Source: Ornithobacterium rhinotracheale (lineage in GTDB: Bacteria; Bacteroidota; Bacteroidia; Flavobacteriales; Weeksellaceae). Taken from it: a stretch of 64,000 bases of DNA. This document shows positions 17,092 to 26,753 of this stretch, piece by piece. The notes beneath the pieces were generated by a model. It was not told the DNA's origin and did no database searches. It saw only the letters and a program-made list of their open reading frames with translations. The DNA is taken from contig NZ_CP094846.1 in the NCBI RefSeq assembly GCF_022832975.1, positions 248,001-312,000 on the forward strand, written 5' to 3'. Position 1 is the first letter of the stretch. The number at the start of each line of letters is the position of its first letter. The translations under genes and the position numbers were made by a program.

Positions 17092-18297
17092 ATGTTAGAA
17101 AAAAAAGAGGCGCGTTATGAACGCGTTATTTTGGTGGGGATTATTACTCAAAATCAAACCGAAGAAAAATTAAATGAATACATGGACGAGCTAGCGTTTT
17201 TGGCCTATACAGCAGGCGCTGAAACGGTCGCTCGATTTACTCAAAAACTTCAACAGCCTGATTCTAAATATTTCGTGGGAAGCGGGAAATTAGATGAAAT
17301 TAAGGAATTTGTGGAAGAAAACGATATCGATACGGTGATTTTTGATGATGAATTATCTCCGTCTCAGCTCAAAAACATTGAGCGTGTGCTGGATAGAAAA
17401 ATCATCGATCGCACGAATTTAATTCTTGATATTTTTGCCCAAAGAGCCGAAACATCTTATGCACGCACCCAAGTAGAGCTAGCGCAGTATGAATATATTT
17501 TACCACGATTGATCCGAATGTGGACCCACTTGGAGCGCCAGCGTGGGGGGATTGGTCTTCGTGGTCCAGGGGAAACGCAGATTCAGACCGATAGAAGAAT
17601 CATTCGCGACCGCATCGCTTTGCTTAAAAAGAAATTAGAGAATATTGATAAGCAAATGGCGACGCAACGCAAAAATAGAGGCGCTTTGATTCGTGTGGCG
17701 CTGGTGGGGTACACCAATGTGGGGAAATCTACCATTATGAATTTAATTAGCAAATCCAATGTTTTTGCCGAGGATAAATTGTTTGCCACGCTAGACACCA
17801 CCGTGCGAAAGGTGGTCATTGGGAATTTGCCTTTTTTGTTGAGCGACACCGTGGGCTTCATTAGAAAACTACCTACACAACTTGTGGAATCTTTTAAATC
17901 TACCCTAGATGAGGTGCGCGAGGCGGATTTGATTTTGCATGTGGTGGATATTTCGCACGAAAGTTTTGAAGATCATATTCGTTCGGTGAACGAGATTTTA
18001 AAAGAAATTGATGTTGTTGACAAGCCAACAATTATGGTGTTTAATAAAATAGATAATTTTAGATTCACTCCCAAAGCGGAAGATGATTTAAGTGAGCCTA
18101 CGAGAGAAAATATAAGCCTAGACGAATGGGAGCGAATGTGGGTGGCAAAAACCGAATTTCCTACATTATTTATTTCGGCTAAAAAGAAAAAGAACATCGC
18201 GGCGTTCAAAAAAACGCTTTACGAAGAAGTAAAGAAAATTCACACCCAGCGCTATCCGTACAATAATTTTTTGTTTCAATATTATGACGAAGAGTAA
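17092..18297 (+). CDS. hflX: Ribosome-associated GTPase HflX
   Basis: HflX is a ribosome-splitting/stress GTPase that binds the 50S subunit. The 401-residue protein has the N-terminal HflX domain (AGAETVARFTQKLQQPDSKYFVGSGK shortened to its hallmark GSGK loop), the middle helical domain ending ERQRGGIGLRGPGE, and the glycine-rich GLRGPGETQ. The G domain has P-loop GYTNVGKST at about residues 206-214, switch II DTVGFIRKLP and the NKID base-recognition motif near 322. The last 14 bases overlap folK, so the two genes are co-transcribed. It is divergent from the polysaccharide operon. Confidence 0.95.
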   Translation: MLEKKEARYERVILVGIITQNQTEEKLNEYMDELAFLAYTAGAETVARFTQKLQQPDSKYFVGSGKLDEIKEFVEENDIDTVIFDDELSPSQLKNIERVLDRKIIDRTNLILDIFAQRAETSYARTQVELAQYEYILPRLIRMWTHLERQRGGIGLRGPGETQIQTDRRIIRDRIALLKKKLENIDKQMATQRKNRGALIRVALVGYTNVGKSTIMNLISKSNVFAEDKLFATLDTTVRKVVIGNLPFLLSDTVGFIRKLPTQLVESFKSTLDEVREADLILHVVDISHESFEDHIRSVNEILKEIDVVDKPTIMVFNKIDNFRFTPKAEDDLSEPTRENISLDEWERMWVAKTEFPTLFISAKKKKNIAAFKKTLYEEVKKIHTQRYPYNNFLFQYYDEE

Positions 18298-18706
18298 AGT
18301 TGTATTGTTATTGGGAACGAATTTGGGAAATCGAGCAGAAAATTTAAAACAGGCGAAAATTCATTTGTCTGAAATAGGCGAAATTGAAAGTGAAACGCCT
18401 ATAATGGAAACGGAACCTGTAGGGTTTACCGCAGATCAAGATTTTCTCAATCAAATATTGTTGTTTCGGACCGATTTTTCACCTATCAAGTTGCTTGTTG
18501 CAATCAAGGAGGTTGAAAAATCTATGGGGAGAATTTACACGCAACCCCGAGAAGGAGAAAAATATGTTTCAAGAATTATAGATATTGATATTTTGTTTTA
18601 CGAAAATTTAAATTTTTCTTCAAAAGTGTTGAATATACCCCATCACCAAGTAAAATCAAGGAATTTTGTACGTGAGCTATTGAAAAATAATGGGCTAGCA
18701 GAATAA
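18284..18706 (+). CDS. folK: 2-amino-4-hydroxy-6-hydroxymethyldihydropteridine pyrophosphokinase (HPPK)
   Basis: The enzyme transfers pyrophosphate from ATP to 6-hydroxymethyl-dihydropterin in folate synthesis. The 140-residue protein begins VVLLLGTNLGNRAENL, the classic HPPK opening. It contains PVGFTADQDFLNQ, the KEVEKSMGRI helix and the metal-binding SRIIDIDILFY (paired Asp residues), followed by IPHHQVKSRNFV. It is slightly shorter than E. coli FolK (159). It overlaps the end of hflX by 14 bases and has no promoter of its own that I can see. Confidence 0.93.
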   Translation: MTKSKVVLLLGTNLGNRAENLKQAKIHLSEIGEIESETPIMETEPVGFTADQDFLNQILLFRTDFSPIKLLVAIKEVEKSMGRIYTQPREGEKYVSRIIDIDILFYENLNFSSKVLNIPHHQVKSRNFVRELLKNNGLAE

Positions 18707-18732
18707 AAAAATACAATTTAATACAAAAAATA

Positions 18733-18763
18733 TTTGTTTAAGAATTTAGATGTCTTAAATTTG
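18733..18763 (+). promoter_or_regulatory. Promoter of the OmpA-family porin gene
   Basis: TTTG at 18733-18736 and TAAATTTG at 18756-18763 are separated by 19 bases, a full match to the Bacteroidota sigma-ABfr-type promoter. The predicted start site is roughly 30 bases before the ATG at 18801. Confidence 0.75.
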
Positions 18764-18800
18764 CCACGGAATAAAACTAATGAATAAATAAATTAAACTT

Positions 18801-20291
18801 ATGAAGTATTTAAAACTATTTACCTTATCTTCGTTAGCTCTTTGTGCTTTCCCTTTGATGGCGCAAGAGGAAACAGAAGTTGTAGTGGTAGAGGATTCAG
18901 CAACATTGACTCCTCAACAAGAGTATTTTCAAAACAAGTACTACGGTCAAAACCGTGACTATGTGAAATTCACTTCTGATCAGAAAAAATTCAATGATTG
19001 GAGTATTGCTGTTTATGCAGGTCTTCCAATTGTTCAAGGAGCTGACTTAAACACTATGGAATCTAATCATGGAATTGAATGGGGCGGTTATGATTTGCAA
19101 GCTGTATTGACTAAGCAAATTACACATGCCTTTGGTTTAGGGGTGCAATTTAACTATGGTAAAACTAAACAACAGACACACGTTGGAGGCAATGAGTATA
19201 AAGGACATACTGATTACTGGATGTGGTCTTTGCAAGGGGATTTAAACTTTAGCAACTTATTTAGAAGAGTTGATAACAAATCTCGCTATGCATGGGCATT
19301 ACACGGATACGGTGGAATTGGTACACTTCAATATAGTGCTTACATCAACAAAAATGGTGGAGCTGATATAAAAACTGCTAAGCCAGGTGGTTTTGGTTCA
19401 GTATACATCAATGGTGGTGGTGGTTTAAGATATAAAGTTAATCAAAGACTTGATATTGAGGCTAAAGCTATGTATTACTTTACTGGTGATGAGGAATTTG
19501 ATGGTTCTTCTGCTGGAACACAGTACGATGGTGGTAGATTCCAAGACGGAACTTCTATCCCAGCAGTTGCTAACTTCGAAGAAGGTAAAGATGATGGATT
19601 ATTTACATTCAGCATCGGTGCTTTATTGAAATTAGGAAAACATCATGAGCACTTATCATGGGCTGATCCATTAGCAGACATCTACCCTGGTCCTTCACCA
19701 GAAGAATTACAAGCTATGTTAGTAGTTTGTGCTCAAGGTGACCATGACGATGATGGTGTTTGTGATGATTGGGATCGTGAGTTGAACACTCCACTTGGAG
19801 CAAGAGTTGACGGTGCTGGTCGTGCATTAGATACAGATTTAGATGGTGTTATCGACTTGTATGACAAGTGTGTTACATTGCCTGGCCCAGCAGATAACGA
19901 TGGTTGTCCATTGAACAAAGATGCTGAAGCTGCTATCAACTTGGCAATTTCTAACTTAGAATTCTCTTTAGATTCAGATGTTATTTCTCCATCTTATTAT
20001 CCATTGTTAGACAAAGCTGCTGAGTATTTGAAATACTACAAAGATGATGTTTACAATGTTGTAGGTCATACAGATACAAGAGCTTCTGAAGCTTATAACA
20101 TGAATCTTTCTAGAAGAAGAGCACAAGCTGTTAAGGATTATTTAGTTCAAAAACATGGTATCCCAACTGAACAATTGAATGTTGTTGCAATGGGTGAAAA
20201 AGATTTGAGATTCCCTCAATGTAAACCAGCTACTAAATGTCCTGAATGGATGAACCACGCTAACAGACGTGTAGTTTTCGTAAAACAATAA
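18801..20291 (+). CDS. OmpA-family outer-membrane protein with TSP3-type calcium-binding repeats
   Basis: This 496-residue outer-membrane protein has a signal peptide (cleaved about after LMAQ, residue 22) and an N-terminal beta-barrel with alternating aromatic strands. An Asp-rich thrombospondin type 3-like linker (HDDDGVCDDWD, DTDLDGVIDLYDKC, DNDGCP) spans about residues 313-372. The C-terminal OmpA peptidoglycan-binding domain has NVVGHTDTRASEAYN and LSRRRAQAVKDYL, ending NRRVVFVKQ. It resembles the major P60-type porins of flavobacteria. Its codon use is more biased (many AAC, TTC, GGT) than its neighbours', as expected for a very abundant protein. It has its own promoter and a strong terminator. 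Confidence 0.93.
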   Translation: MKYLKLFTLSSLALCAFPLMAQEETEVVVVEDSATLTPQQEYFQNKYYGQNRDYVKFTSDQKKFNDWSIAVYAGLPIVQGADLNTMESNHGIEWGGYDLQAVLTKQITHAFGLGVQFNYGKTKQQTHVGGNEYKGHTDYWMWSLQGDLNFSNLFRRVDNKSRYAWALHGYGGIGTLQYSAYINKNGGADIKTAKPGGFGSVYINGGGGLRYKVNQRLDIEAKAMYYFTGDEEFDGSSAGTQYDGGRFQDGTSIPAVANFEEGKDDGLFTFSIGALLKLGKHHEHLSWADPLADIYPGPSPEELQAMLVVCAQGDHDDDGVCDDWDRELNTPLGARVDGAGRALDTDLDGVIDLYDKCVTLPGPADNDGCPLNKDAEAAINLAISNLEFSLDSDVISPSYYPLLDKAAEYLKYYKDDVYNVVGHTDTRASEAYNMNLSRRRAQAVKDYLVQKHGIPTEQLNVVAMGEKDLRFPQCKPATKCPEWMNHANRRVVFVKQ

Positions 20292-20320
20292 TAATTGTAA
20301 TACATTAAACTTAAATATTG

Positions 20321-20350
20321 AAAGACCGCCTTTTGGCGGTCTTTTTTTTG
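20321..20350 (+). terminator. Rho-independent terminator after the OmpA-family gene
   Basis: AAAGACCGCC and GGCGGTCTTT form a 10-base perfect stem around a TTTT loop, followed by a run of T. It lies 29 bases after the stop codon. Confidence 0.93.
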
Positions 20351-20453
20351 TTTATATCTGTATTGGCGCTAAAATTAAATCTAAATCCTTCTTTTAAGAT
20401 TTTTATTTTAATTAATTTTGCCCTCCGCAGCTAACGCTCGAAATTACCTTTGT

Positions 20454-22199
20454 ATGAAAGAACTTTTAAGCCTAAATAAATATTTGTATAAATACCGTGG
20501 TCGCTTATTCCTTGGAACTTTGTTCATCATAGGATTGAATTTTTTCATGGTTTATAAAATCAGATATGTGGGCAAGGCCGTAAATTTCATAAAAGCATCA
20601 TTGAATAGCGGTGAGGCGGGAAAAATCAGTGAGCTTTGGTACTATGGTGCGCTAATTATTGTGTTGCCACTCGTTGCGGTGTTTCTCCAGTTTTTAATGC
20701 GACAAACTATTATCGTAGCCTCACGCCACATGGAATACGATTTAAAAAATGTTATTTACGAGCATTATCAAGAATTAGACACATCATTCTATAAAAACAA
20801 CCGAATTGGAGATTTGATGAACCGCATTAGCGAAGATGTAAGCTATGTCCGAATGTATTTGGGGCCGGGGATTATGTATCCAATTAACTTGTTGGCAATG
20901 TCGGTGATTTTAATCATCGAAATGCTATCGATTGATAAGACAATGACGCTTTTCACCTTATTACCTTTACCGTTTTTGTCGGTTTTGGTGTATTTTTTAA
21001 GTAGTAAAATCAATCGAAAAAGTCGAGAATTACAAGCCGAACAATCCAATTTATCGGCCTTTGTGCAAGATATGTTTTCGGGAATTCGTGTGATAAAATC
21101 TTTTGGCAAAGAAAAAAGTGTCAAAAGAAATTACGCCAAAAATGTAAAAAAATATAAGCACAAAGCGATAGAGCTTGCCAATATCGATGCTTTTTTTTCT
21201 CCTTTAATCGTAGTGATTATCGGCGTAAGTCAAATCGTGATTTTGTATGTGGGAGGAATGCGCTATATCAACGGACAAATTCAAGAAATCGGTACTTTAG
21301 CCCAATTTTTTATGTATTTAAATATGCTCATTTGGCCATTTACATCTTTAGGCTGGGTGTCGATGGTGGTGCAGCGTGCATCAAGCTCTATGAAGCGAAT
21401 CAATGAGTTTTTAAATACAGAGCCATCGGTGCAAAATACGGGAACGATTAAAGCTAAAATTCAGGGAAAAATCAATTTTGAAAAGGTAGATTTTGTTTAT
21501 GATAATACAGGAATTCAAGCATTGAAAAATGTAAGCTTTGAAGTGCCTGCGGGAGAAACGCTAGCCATTTTAGGAAAAACGGGGTCTGGGAAAACGACTA
21601 TTGCTGAGCTTATTTCTCGTTTGTGTGACCCAACGCGTGGGGTGGTGAAAATTGATGACCAAGATTTAAAATCTTATGACTTGTTTTCGCTCCGAAATCA
21701 AATTGGCGTGGTGCCGCAAGAAGCCTTTTTATTCTCTACGAGTTTGCGAGAAAATTTGAATTTTGGCGCAGACAAAGATACTTTGGAATTGGCGCAAAAA
21801 TATGCCGAAAAAGCAGATTTGCACGAGAATATTACAGGTTTTAGAGAAGGATATGATACGGTGGTGGGAGAGCGTGGCGTTACGCTTTCGGGCGGACAAA
21901 AGCAGCGACTTTCCATTGCACGAGCTTTGATAAAAAAGCCTAAAATTTTAATTTTTGATGATAGCCTTTCGGCAGTGGATACAGAAACAGAAACCACGAT
22001 TTTAAACAACATCAAACAAGAATCTGAAGGAAAAACGACTATAATCATCACGCACCGAGTTTCTTCGGCTAAACATGCGCAACAAATCATCGTTTTGGAT
22101 TGTGGCGAAATCATCGAGCGTGGCACGCACCAAGATTTAATGGATTTAGGTGGAGTCTACTGCGAAATGTACACGCAACAAACCCAGATGCAAGACTGA
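20454..22199 (+). CDS. ABC exporter half-transporter with degenerate catalytic site (MdlA/YheI-like)
   Basis: The ATG at 20454 gives 581 residues: six membrane spans (first at about 18-35) followed by an ATPase with Walker A GKTGSGKTT, Q-loop VVPQEAF, signature LSGGQKQR and Walker B LIFDDSLSAVD. The residue after the Walker B aspartate is Asp, not the catalytic Glu, a feature of one half of heterodimeric exporters such as MdlA/MdlB or YheI/YheH. No partner gene is adjacent. Substrate is unknown; lipid or drug export are typical for the family. A longer TTG start at 20418 would add 12 non-conserved residues and is unlikely. TACCTTTG, matching the -7 consensus, ends 2 bases before the ATG. Confidence 0.88.
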   Translation: MKELLSLNKYLYKYRGRLFLGTLFIIGLNFFMVYKIRYVGKAVNFIKASLNSGEAGKISELWYYGALIIVLPLVAVFLQFLMRQTIIVASRHMEYDLKNVIYEHYQELDTSFYKNNRIGDLMNRISEDVSYVRMYLGPGIMYPINLLAMSVILIIEMLSIDKTMTLFTLLPLPFLSVLVYFLSSKINRKSRELQAEQSNLSAFVQDMFSGIRVIKSFGKEKSVKRNYAKNVKKYKHKAIELANIDAFFSPLIVVIIGVSQIVILYVGGMRYINGQIQEIGTLAQFFMYLNMLIWPFTSLGWVSMVVQRASSSMKRINEFLNTEPSVQNTGTIKAKIQGKINFEKVDFVYDNTGIQALKNVSFEVPAGETLAILGKTGSGKTTIAELISRLCDPTRGVVKIDDQDLKSYDLFSLRNQIGVVPQEAFLFSTSLRENLNFGADKDTLELAQKYAEKADLHENITGFREGYDTVVGERGVTLSGGQKQRLSIARALIKKPKILIFDDSLSAVDTETETTILNNIKQESEGKTTIIITHRVSSAKHAQQIIVLDCGEIIERGTHQDLMDLGGVYCEMYTQQTQMQD

Positions 22200-22251
22200 T
22201 TCCTCACCTAAAGCTTTCGTGATTTAGATTAAAAGTCTTAATAAAATTCTG

Positions 22252-22259
22252 TATATTTG
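22252..22259 (+). promoter_or_regulatory. Candidate -7 element upstream of parC
   Basis: TATATTTG matches TAnnTTTG and lies 34 bases before the parC ATG; no convincing -33 box was found. Confidence 0.45.
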
Positions 22260-22293
22260 TGTTTTTAAAATTCTAGCCTAAATCTAATATTAC

Positions 22294-24882
22294 ATGATGG
22301 ATTCAACCCCCACAAATAAATCTGGAGAGTCTACCAAAAAAATAGCAGGAATGTTTAGAGAATGGTTTTTAGACTATTCCTCTTATGTGATTTTGTCTCG
22401 TGCAATACCTTCTATTTACGATGGGCTTAAACCAGTGCAACGCCGTATTTTGCATTCTATGCGAGAAATGGAAGACGGGCGCTATAACAAGGTAGCAAAC
22501 ATAGTGGGTAATACGATGAAATATCACCCACACGGGGACTCTTCTATTGGAGGAGCTTTGGTGCAAATAGGGCAAAAGAATTTGCTCATTGATAAGCAGG
22601 GAAACTGGGGGAATATCTTCACGGGAGATGTGGCGGCAGCATCTCGTTACATTGAGGCTAGATTAACTAAATTTGCACTAGAGGTAGTCTTTAATCCAAA
22701 AACTACTGAGTGGCAAAATTCATATGATGGTCGTAACAAAGAGCCTGTGAACCTGCCTATCAAATTCCCTTTACTCTTGGCGCAAGGTGTAGAAGGAATA
22801 GCGGTGGGGCTTTCTACGCAGATTTTACCACACAACTTTAATGAATTAATTGATGCTTCCATCAAACATTTGAAGGGAAAGAAATTTGAATTATATCCCG
22901 ATTTCCAAACAGGGGGTATGATTGATGTTTCGGACTACAACGATGGTGAGCGAGGTGGGCGTGTTCGGATTCGAGCTAAAATCACACAAGAAGATAAATC
23001 CATACTTAAAATTTCCGACATTCCTTATGGGCAAACCACCTCTACGGTGATTTCTAGTATTTTAAGTGCCAATGAAAAAGGTAAAATCAAAATTAAAAAG
23101 GTAGAAGACAACACGGCAGAAAAGGTGGAAATTCTGGTGCATTTAAACAACAATGTTTCGCCAGATAAAATGATAGATGCGCTCTACGCCTTCACCAATT
23201 GCGAGGTTTCGCTCTCGCCAAACGCGTGCGTGATTGTGGATAAAAGGCCAGAGTTTTTATCGGTTTCGCAAATTTTAAAAATTAATACACAAAACACCCT
23301 TGAGCTTTTAAAGCGAGAATTAGAAATAGAGCTCGAAGAATTAGAGTATAAATGGCATTTTTCATCGCTCGAGAGAATCTTTATCGAAAACAGAATTTAT
23401 CACGATATCGAGCAAGAAGAAACTTGGGAAGGCGTGATTCGAGCCATAGATGAGGGCTTGAAACCGCATATTTCACACTTGCGTCGCCCTGTGACCGAGG
23501 AAGATATCATAAAACTCACCGAAATCCGAATTAAGCGTATTTCTAAATTTGATTTAGATAAAGCGCAACAATACATTGAATCGCTAGAAGAGCAAATTGC
23601 AGCGGTTAAGGCCAATCTTGATAATTTAATTGAATACGCAATTGATTACTTTAAGCGATTGAAAGAAAAATATGGAAAAGACAAGCCACGCCTTACCGAA
23701 ATTCGCCCATTTGAGGATATCGATGCAACTAAAGTAGCCGCAGCCAATGTTCGCTTGTATGGTAACTTTGCCGAAGGTTTCATCGGGATAGGTAGCGTGA
23801 TGCGAAAAGATGAATTCTTATTTGAATGTTCGGACATCGATGATATCATCACTTTCCGCCGAAATGGTAGCATGATGGTCACCAAAGTAGATGATAAAAC
23901 CTTTGTGGGAAAAGACATTATCCACTGTGCCGTTTGGAAGAAAAAAGACAAACGCACGATTTACAATGTTATCTATCGCATGGGGAAAACCGGACCTTAT
24001 TACCAAAAAAGATTTTCGGTAACCAGTATTATCCGCGATAAAGAATATCCCATTGCTAGCGATATTGATGGTTCGCAAATATTGTATTTTTCAGCCAATC
24101 CAAACGGAGAGGCGGAGGTGGTGCAAGTGTTATTGAACCAAAGAGCAAGGCTTAAAAAACTTAAATTTGAAGTAGATTTTGCCGATTTGGCGGTGCGAAG
24201 TAAAACAGCAAAAGGAAATCTAGTTTCTAAACATCCAATCAAAAAAGTAGAGCTAAAAGAACATGGCGTATCTACTTTGGCACCAAGAAAAATTTGGTTT
24301 GATGAAGCCGTGAAAAGACTCAATGCAGAGGAGCGTGGAAAATATTTAGGCGCATTCCGTGGTGATGATAAAATTTTAACCATCAACAGTGAGGGCATTG
24401 CGCAGCTCACCAATTTTGATTTGACCAATCACTACGACGACAATCTTCTTTTCATTGAAAAATGGATTCCAGAAAAACCGATTTCGTGCATTTATTACGA
24501 TAGTGAGCGCGAGCGTTATTATGTAAAACGCTTCGTGCTAGAAGATAGTTTAAAAGAGCAACCGTTCTATTTCTTAGAAGATAATAAATCTTTCATAGAA
24601 TTTATTTCCGTGGATAGAATCCCGCAGATTGAGATTGTTTTCAAAAAAGTAAACGGCAACGAGCGCGAACCGGAAATTGTGAATTTAGAGGAATTTATCG
24701 CTATAAAAGGCATCACTGCGATGGGTAATCAGCTTACGACTTATGATGTTAAAAAAATCGTAGCACTCGAGCCAATTCCATACGAGGAGCCTGAGCCAGA
24801 AGAGGAACCAGAAGAAGATGACGACGAGGATACTTATGATTTGGAGCCTAGACAAGCTTCGCTTTTTGATGATGAAGAATAG
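22294..24882 (+). CDS. parC: DNA topoisomerase IV subunit A
   Basis: ParC forms the DNA-cleaving subunit of topoisomerase IV, which decatenates daughter chromosomes. The 862-residue protein has the type IIA core: LSRAIPSIYDGLKPVQRRIL near residues 34-53, YHPHGDSSIGGALV at 77-90 (the quinolone-resistance region with D82 and S83), and the catalytic tyrosine Y119 in AAASRYIEARL. A coiled-coil region spans about 405-460, and a degenerate beta-pinwheel C-terminal domain follows. It lacks a clear GyrA box, which favours ParC over GyrA. The C-terminus is very acidic (EEPEPEEEPEEDDDED). parE is not nearby. The rhomboid gene follows after 6 bases. Confidence 0.9.
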   Translation: MMDSTPTNKSGESTKKIAGMFREWFLDYSSYVILSRAIPSIYDGLKPVQRRILHSMREMEDGRYNKVANIVGNTMKYHPHGDSSIGGALVQIGQKNLLIDKQGNWGNIFTGDVAAASRYIEARLTKFALEVVFNPKTTEWQNSYDGRNKEPVNLPIKFPLLLAQGVEGIAVGLSTQILPHNFNELIDASIKHLKGKKFELYPDFQTGGMIDVSDYNDGERGGRVRIRAKITQEDKSILKISDIPYGQTTSTVISSILSANEKGKIKIKKVEDNTAEKVEILVHLNNNVSPDKMIDALYAFTNCEVSLSPNACVIVDKRPEFLSVSQILKINTQNTLELLKRELEIELEELEYKWHFSSLERIFIENRIYHDIEQEETWEGVIRAIDEGLKPHISHLRRPVTEEDIIKLTEIRIKRISKFDLDKAQQYIESLEEQIAAVKANLDNLIEYAIDYFKRLKEKYGKDKPRLTEIRPFEDIDATKVAAANVRLYGNFAEGFIGIGSVMRKDEFLFECSDIDDIITFRRNGSMMVTKVDDKTFVGKDIIHCAVWKKKDKRTIYNVIYRMGKTGPYYQKRFSVTSIIRDKEYPIASDIDGSQILYFSANPNGEAEVVQVLLNQRARLKKLKFEVDFADLAVRSKTAKGNLVSKHPIKKVELKEHGVSTLAPRKIWFDEAVKRLNAEERGKYLGAFRGDDKILTINSEGIAQLTNFDLTNHYDDNLLFIEKWIPEKPISCIYYDSERERYYVKRFVLEDSLKEQPFYFLEDNKSFIEFISVDRIPQIEIVFKKVNGNEREPEIVNLEEFIAIKGITAMGNQLTTYDVKKIVALEPIPYEEPEPEEEPEEDDDEDTYDLEPRQASLFDDEE

Positions 24883-24888
24883 GTTTTT

Positions 24889-25452
24889 ATGGAAAAATAT
24901 GTAACTTATTTTATCATAGGAATTACAGTTTTTACGAGTTGGCAAGCATGGGAAAGACCAGAATTGTTCAATCGTCTAAAATTCCAAATGTCGGCGATTT
25001 TAGATCAAAAACAATACGATAGAATTTTCACTTCGGGGCTCATTCATGCCGATGGTATGCACCTGTTATTCAATATGTTTGCGCTATATGTGTTTATGCC
25101 CGTAGTGTTGTATGTGTTTTCTGTAAAGGTTACGATTTTAATTTATGTTTTATCTATAATTAGTGGAAGTTTATTCACCATAGCGGCGCATCATAAGGAT
25201 CGGTGGTATTCAGCGGTAGGCGCATCGGGAGGCGTTTCGGGTATTGTATTTGCTGCAATTATTTTGTTCCCACAAATGCCCTTGCAAATCGTATTTTTCC
25301 CGTTTTTTAGTTTTCCAGCTTGGCTATTTGGTGTGATTTATTTGGGCTATTCTATTTTTGGAATGAAGAGAAATATAGGAAATTTAGGACACGCCGCACA
25401 CATTGGAGGGAGCTTAGTGGGGATTGTTATTAGCCTTTATTTGAAATTCTAA
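24889..25452 (+). CDS. Rhomboid-family intramembrane serine protease
   Basis: This 187-residue membrane protein has about six spans and the rhomboid catalytic elements: HLLFN at about residues 58-62 (oxyanion Asn), GASGGVSG at 111-118 with nucleophile S113, and the histidine in HAAHIGG (H171). It should cleave membrane-anchored substrates; none can be named. It is a compact form without a cytoplasmic N-terminal domain. Six bases separate it from parC, so it is likely co-transcribed. Confidence 0.9.
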   Translation: MEKYVTYFIIGITVFTSWQAWERPELFNRLKFQMSAILDQKQYDRIFTSGLIHADGMHLLFNMFALYVFMPVVLYVFSVKVTILIYVLSIISGSLFTIAAHHKDRWYSAVGASGGVSGIVFAAIILFPQMPLQIVFFPFFSFPAWLFGVIYLGYSIFGMKRNIGNLGHAAHIGGSLVGIVISLYLKF

Positions 25453-25666
25453 AACTATTTCTTTAAAAAATAGATTTAAATATAGATTAATTTTTTATAA
25501 TCTTATACGCTTATTGGAGGGTGAGAATTTCAGTGAAATGCTTTAAGTGTTTGGTAATCAGTTAAAATTTTTGCAATGGAAAGCTCCGCTAGAGGCGAAA
25601 TTATGAGTGTGGAAAATTAATATAAACTTTTGCATTTATAATAGCGTGATATTTAGGCAGAAATAT

Positions 25667-25674
25667 TAATTTTG
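25667..25674 (+). promoter_or_regulatory. Candidate -7 element upstream of mreB
   Basis: TAATTTTG matches TAnnTTTG, 40 bases before the mreB ATG, in the 262-base gap after the rhomboid gene. The rest of that gap shows no gene or strong hairpin. Confidence 0.5.
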
Positions 25675-25714
25675 CAGAACGATAATAATTAACACAAACA
25701 CACCAGTAAAAAGC

Positions 25715-26740
25715 ATGGGGTTATTTAATTTTTTTACCAAAGATATAGCAATAGATTTAGGGACAGCAAATACCCTAATCATTCACAATAACAAAGTGGT
25801 GGTAGACCACCCATCTATAGTGGCGATGGATCGCCAAACAGGTAAGCTAATAGCCGTGGGGCATGAGGCCAAAAGAATGCAAGGTAAAACGCATGACGAC
25901 ATCAAAATTGTCCGCCCATTGAAGGATGGTGTAATTGCAGATTTTGAAGCCTCAGAGAAAATGATTCGTCAGTTTATTTCTATGATTCCTGGATTGAAAG
26001 GAGGAATGTTTGCTCCTGCGCTAAGAATGGTGATTTGTATTCCATCTGGTATCACGCAAGTGGAGCGTAGAGCGGTGAAAGATTCGGCCTTGCATGTAAA
26101 TGCTAAAGATATTCGATTAATTTATGAGCCTATGGCTGCAGCCATAGGAGTAGGTATAGATATCCAGCAACCAGAAGGTAATATGATCATCGATATAGGA
26201 GGGGGAACTACAGAAATTGCTGTGATTTCGCTAGGAGGTATCGTTGTGGATCAATCGGTGAAGATTGCAGGAGATATTTTTACCAATGACATTGCATACC
26301 ACTTAAGAACGCATCACAACCTATATGTAGGGGAGCGTACTGCTGAAAGAATTAAAATCGAAATCGGTTCTGCTTTAGAAGAGTTGGAACACGAGCCAGA
26401 TGATATCTATGTACAAGGTAGGGATTTGATAACAGGAAAACCGAAAGAAGTGGTTGTGAACTACAAAGAGGTAGCAAGAGCTTTGGATAACTCTATTTCT
26501 CGTATCGAGGATGCCGTGATGGAAACATTGTCCAAAACGCCACCAGAATTGGCTGCAGATATTCATAATACGGGTGTTTACATGGCTGGTGGAGGCTCAA
26601 TGCTTCGCGGGCTAGATCAGAGAATTTCTAAAAAAACAGGTTTGCCAGTATTCTTGGCAGAGGATCCATTGCGTGCAGTGGTGAAAGGTACAGGTATTGC
26701 CTTAAAAAATATGGATAAATACAATTTTTTAGAGAGATAA
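25715..26740 (+). CDS. mreB: Rod shape-determining protein MreB
   Basis: This actin-like cytoskeletal ATPase organises lateral cell-wall synthesis. The 341-residue protein has the phosphate-1 loop DLGTANTLI near residues 15-23, the N-terminal amphipathic-loop region, LIYEPMAAAIGVG, the phosphate-2 loop IDIGGGTTEIAVIS and the adenosine motif MAGGGSMLRGLD. It is the first gene of the five-gene rod-shape operon mreB-mreC-mreD-pbp2-rodA, which fits a rod-shaped cell. Confidence 0.97.
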   Translation: MGLFNFFTKDIAIDLGTANTLIIHNNKVVVDHPSIVAMDRQTGKLIAVGHEAKRMQGKTHDDIKIVRPLKDGVIADFEASEKMIRQFISMIPGLKGGMFAPALRMVICIPSGITQVERRAVKDSALHVNAKDIRLIYEPMAAAIGVGIDIQQPEGNMIIDIGGGTTEIAVISLGGIVVDQSVKIAGDIFTNDIAYHLRTHHNLYVGERTAERIKIEIGSALEELEHEPDDIYVQGRDLITGKPKEVVVNYKEVARALDNSISRIEDAVMETLSKTPPELAADIHNTGVYMAGGGSMLRGLDQRISKKTGLPVFLAEDPLRAVVKGTGIALKNMDKYNFLER

Positions 26741-26753
26741 TTAAAGTAAACCT

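Noticed and set aside
25453-25714. Possible small RNA or tRNA upstream of mreB
   Set aside because: I found no cloverleaf, strong hairpin or terminator there, only a candidate -7 element.
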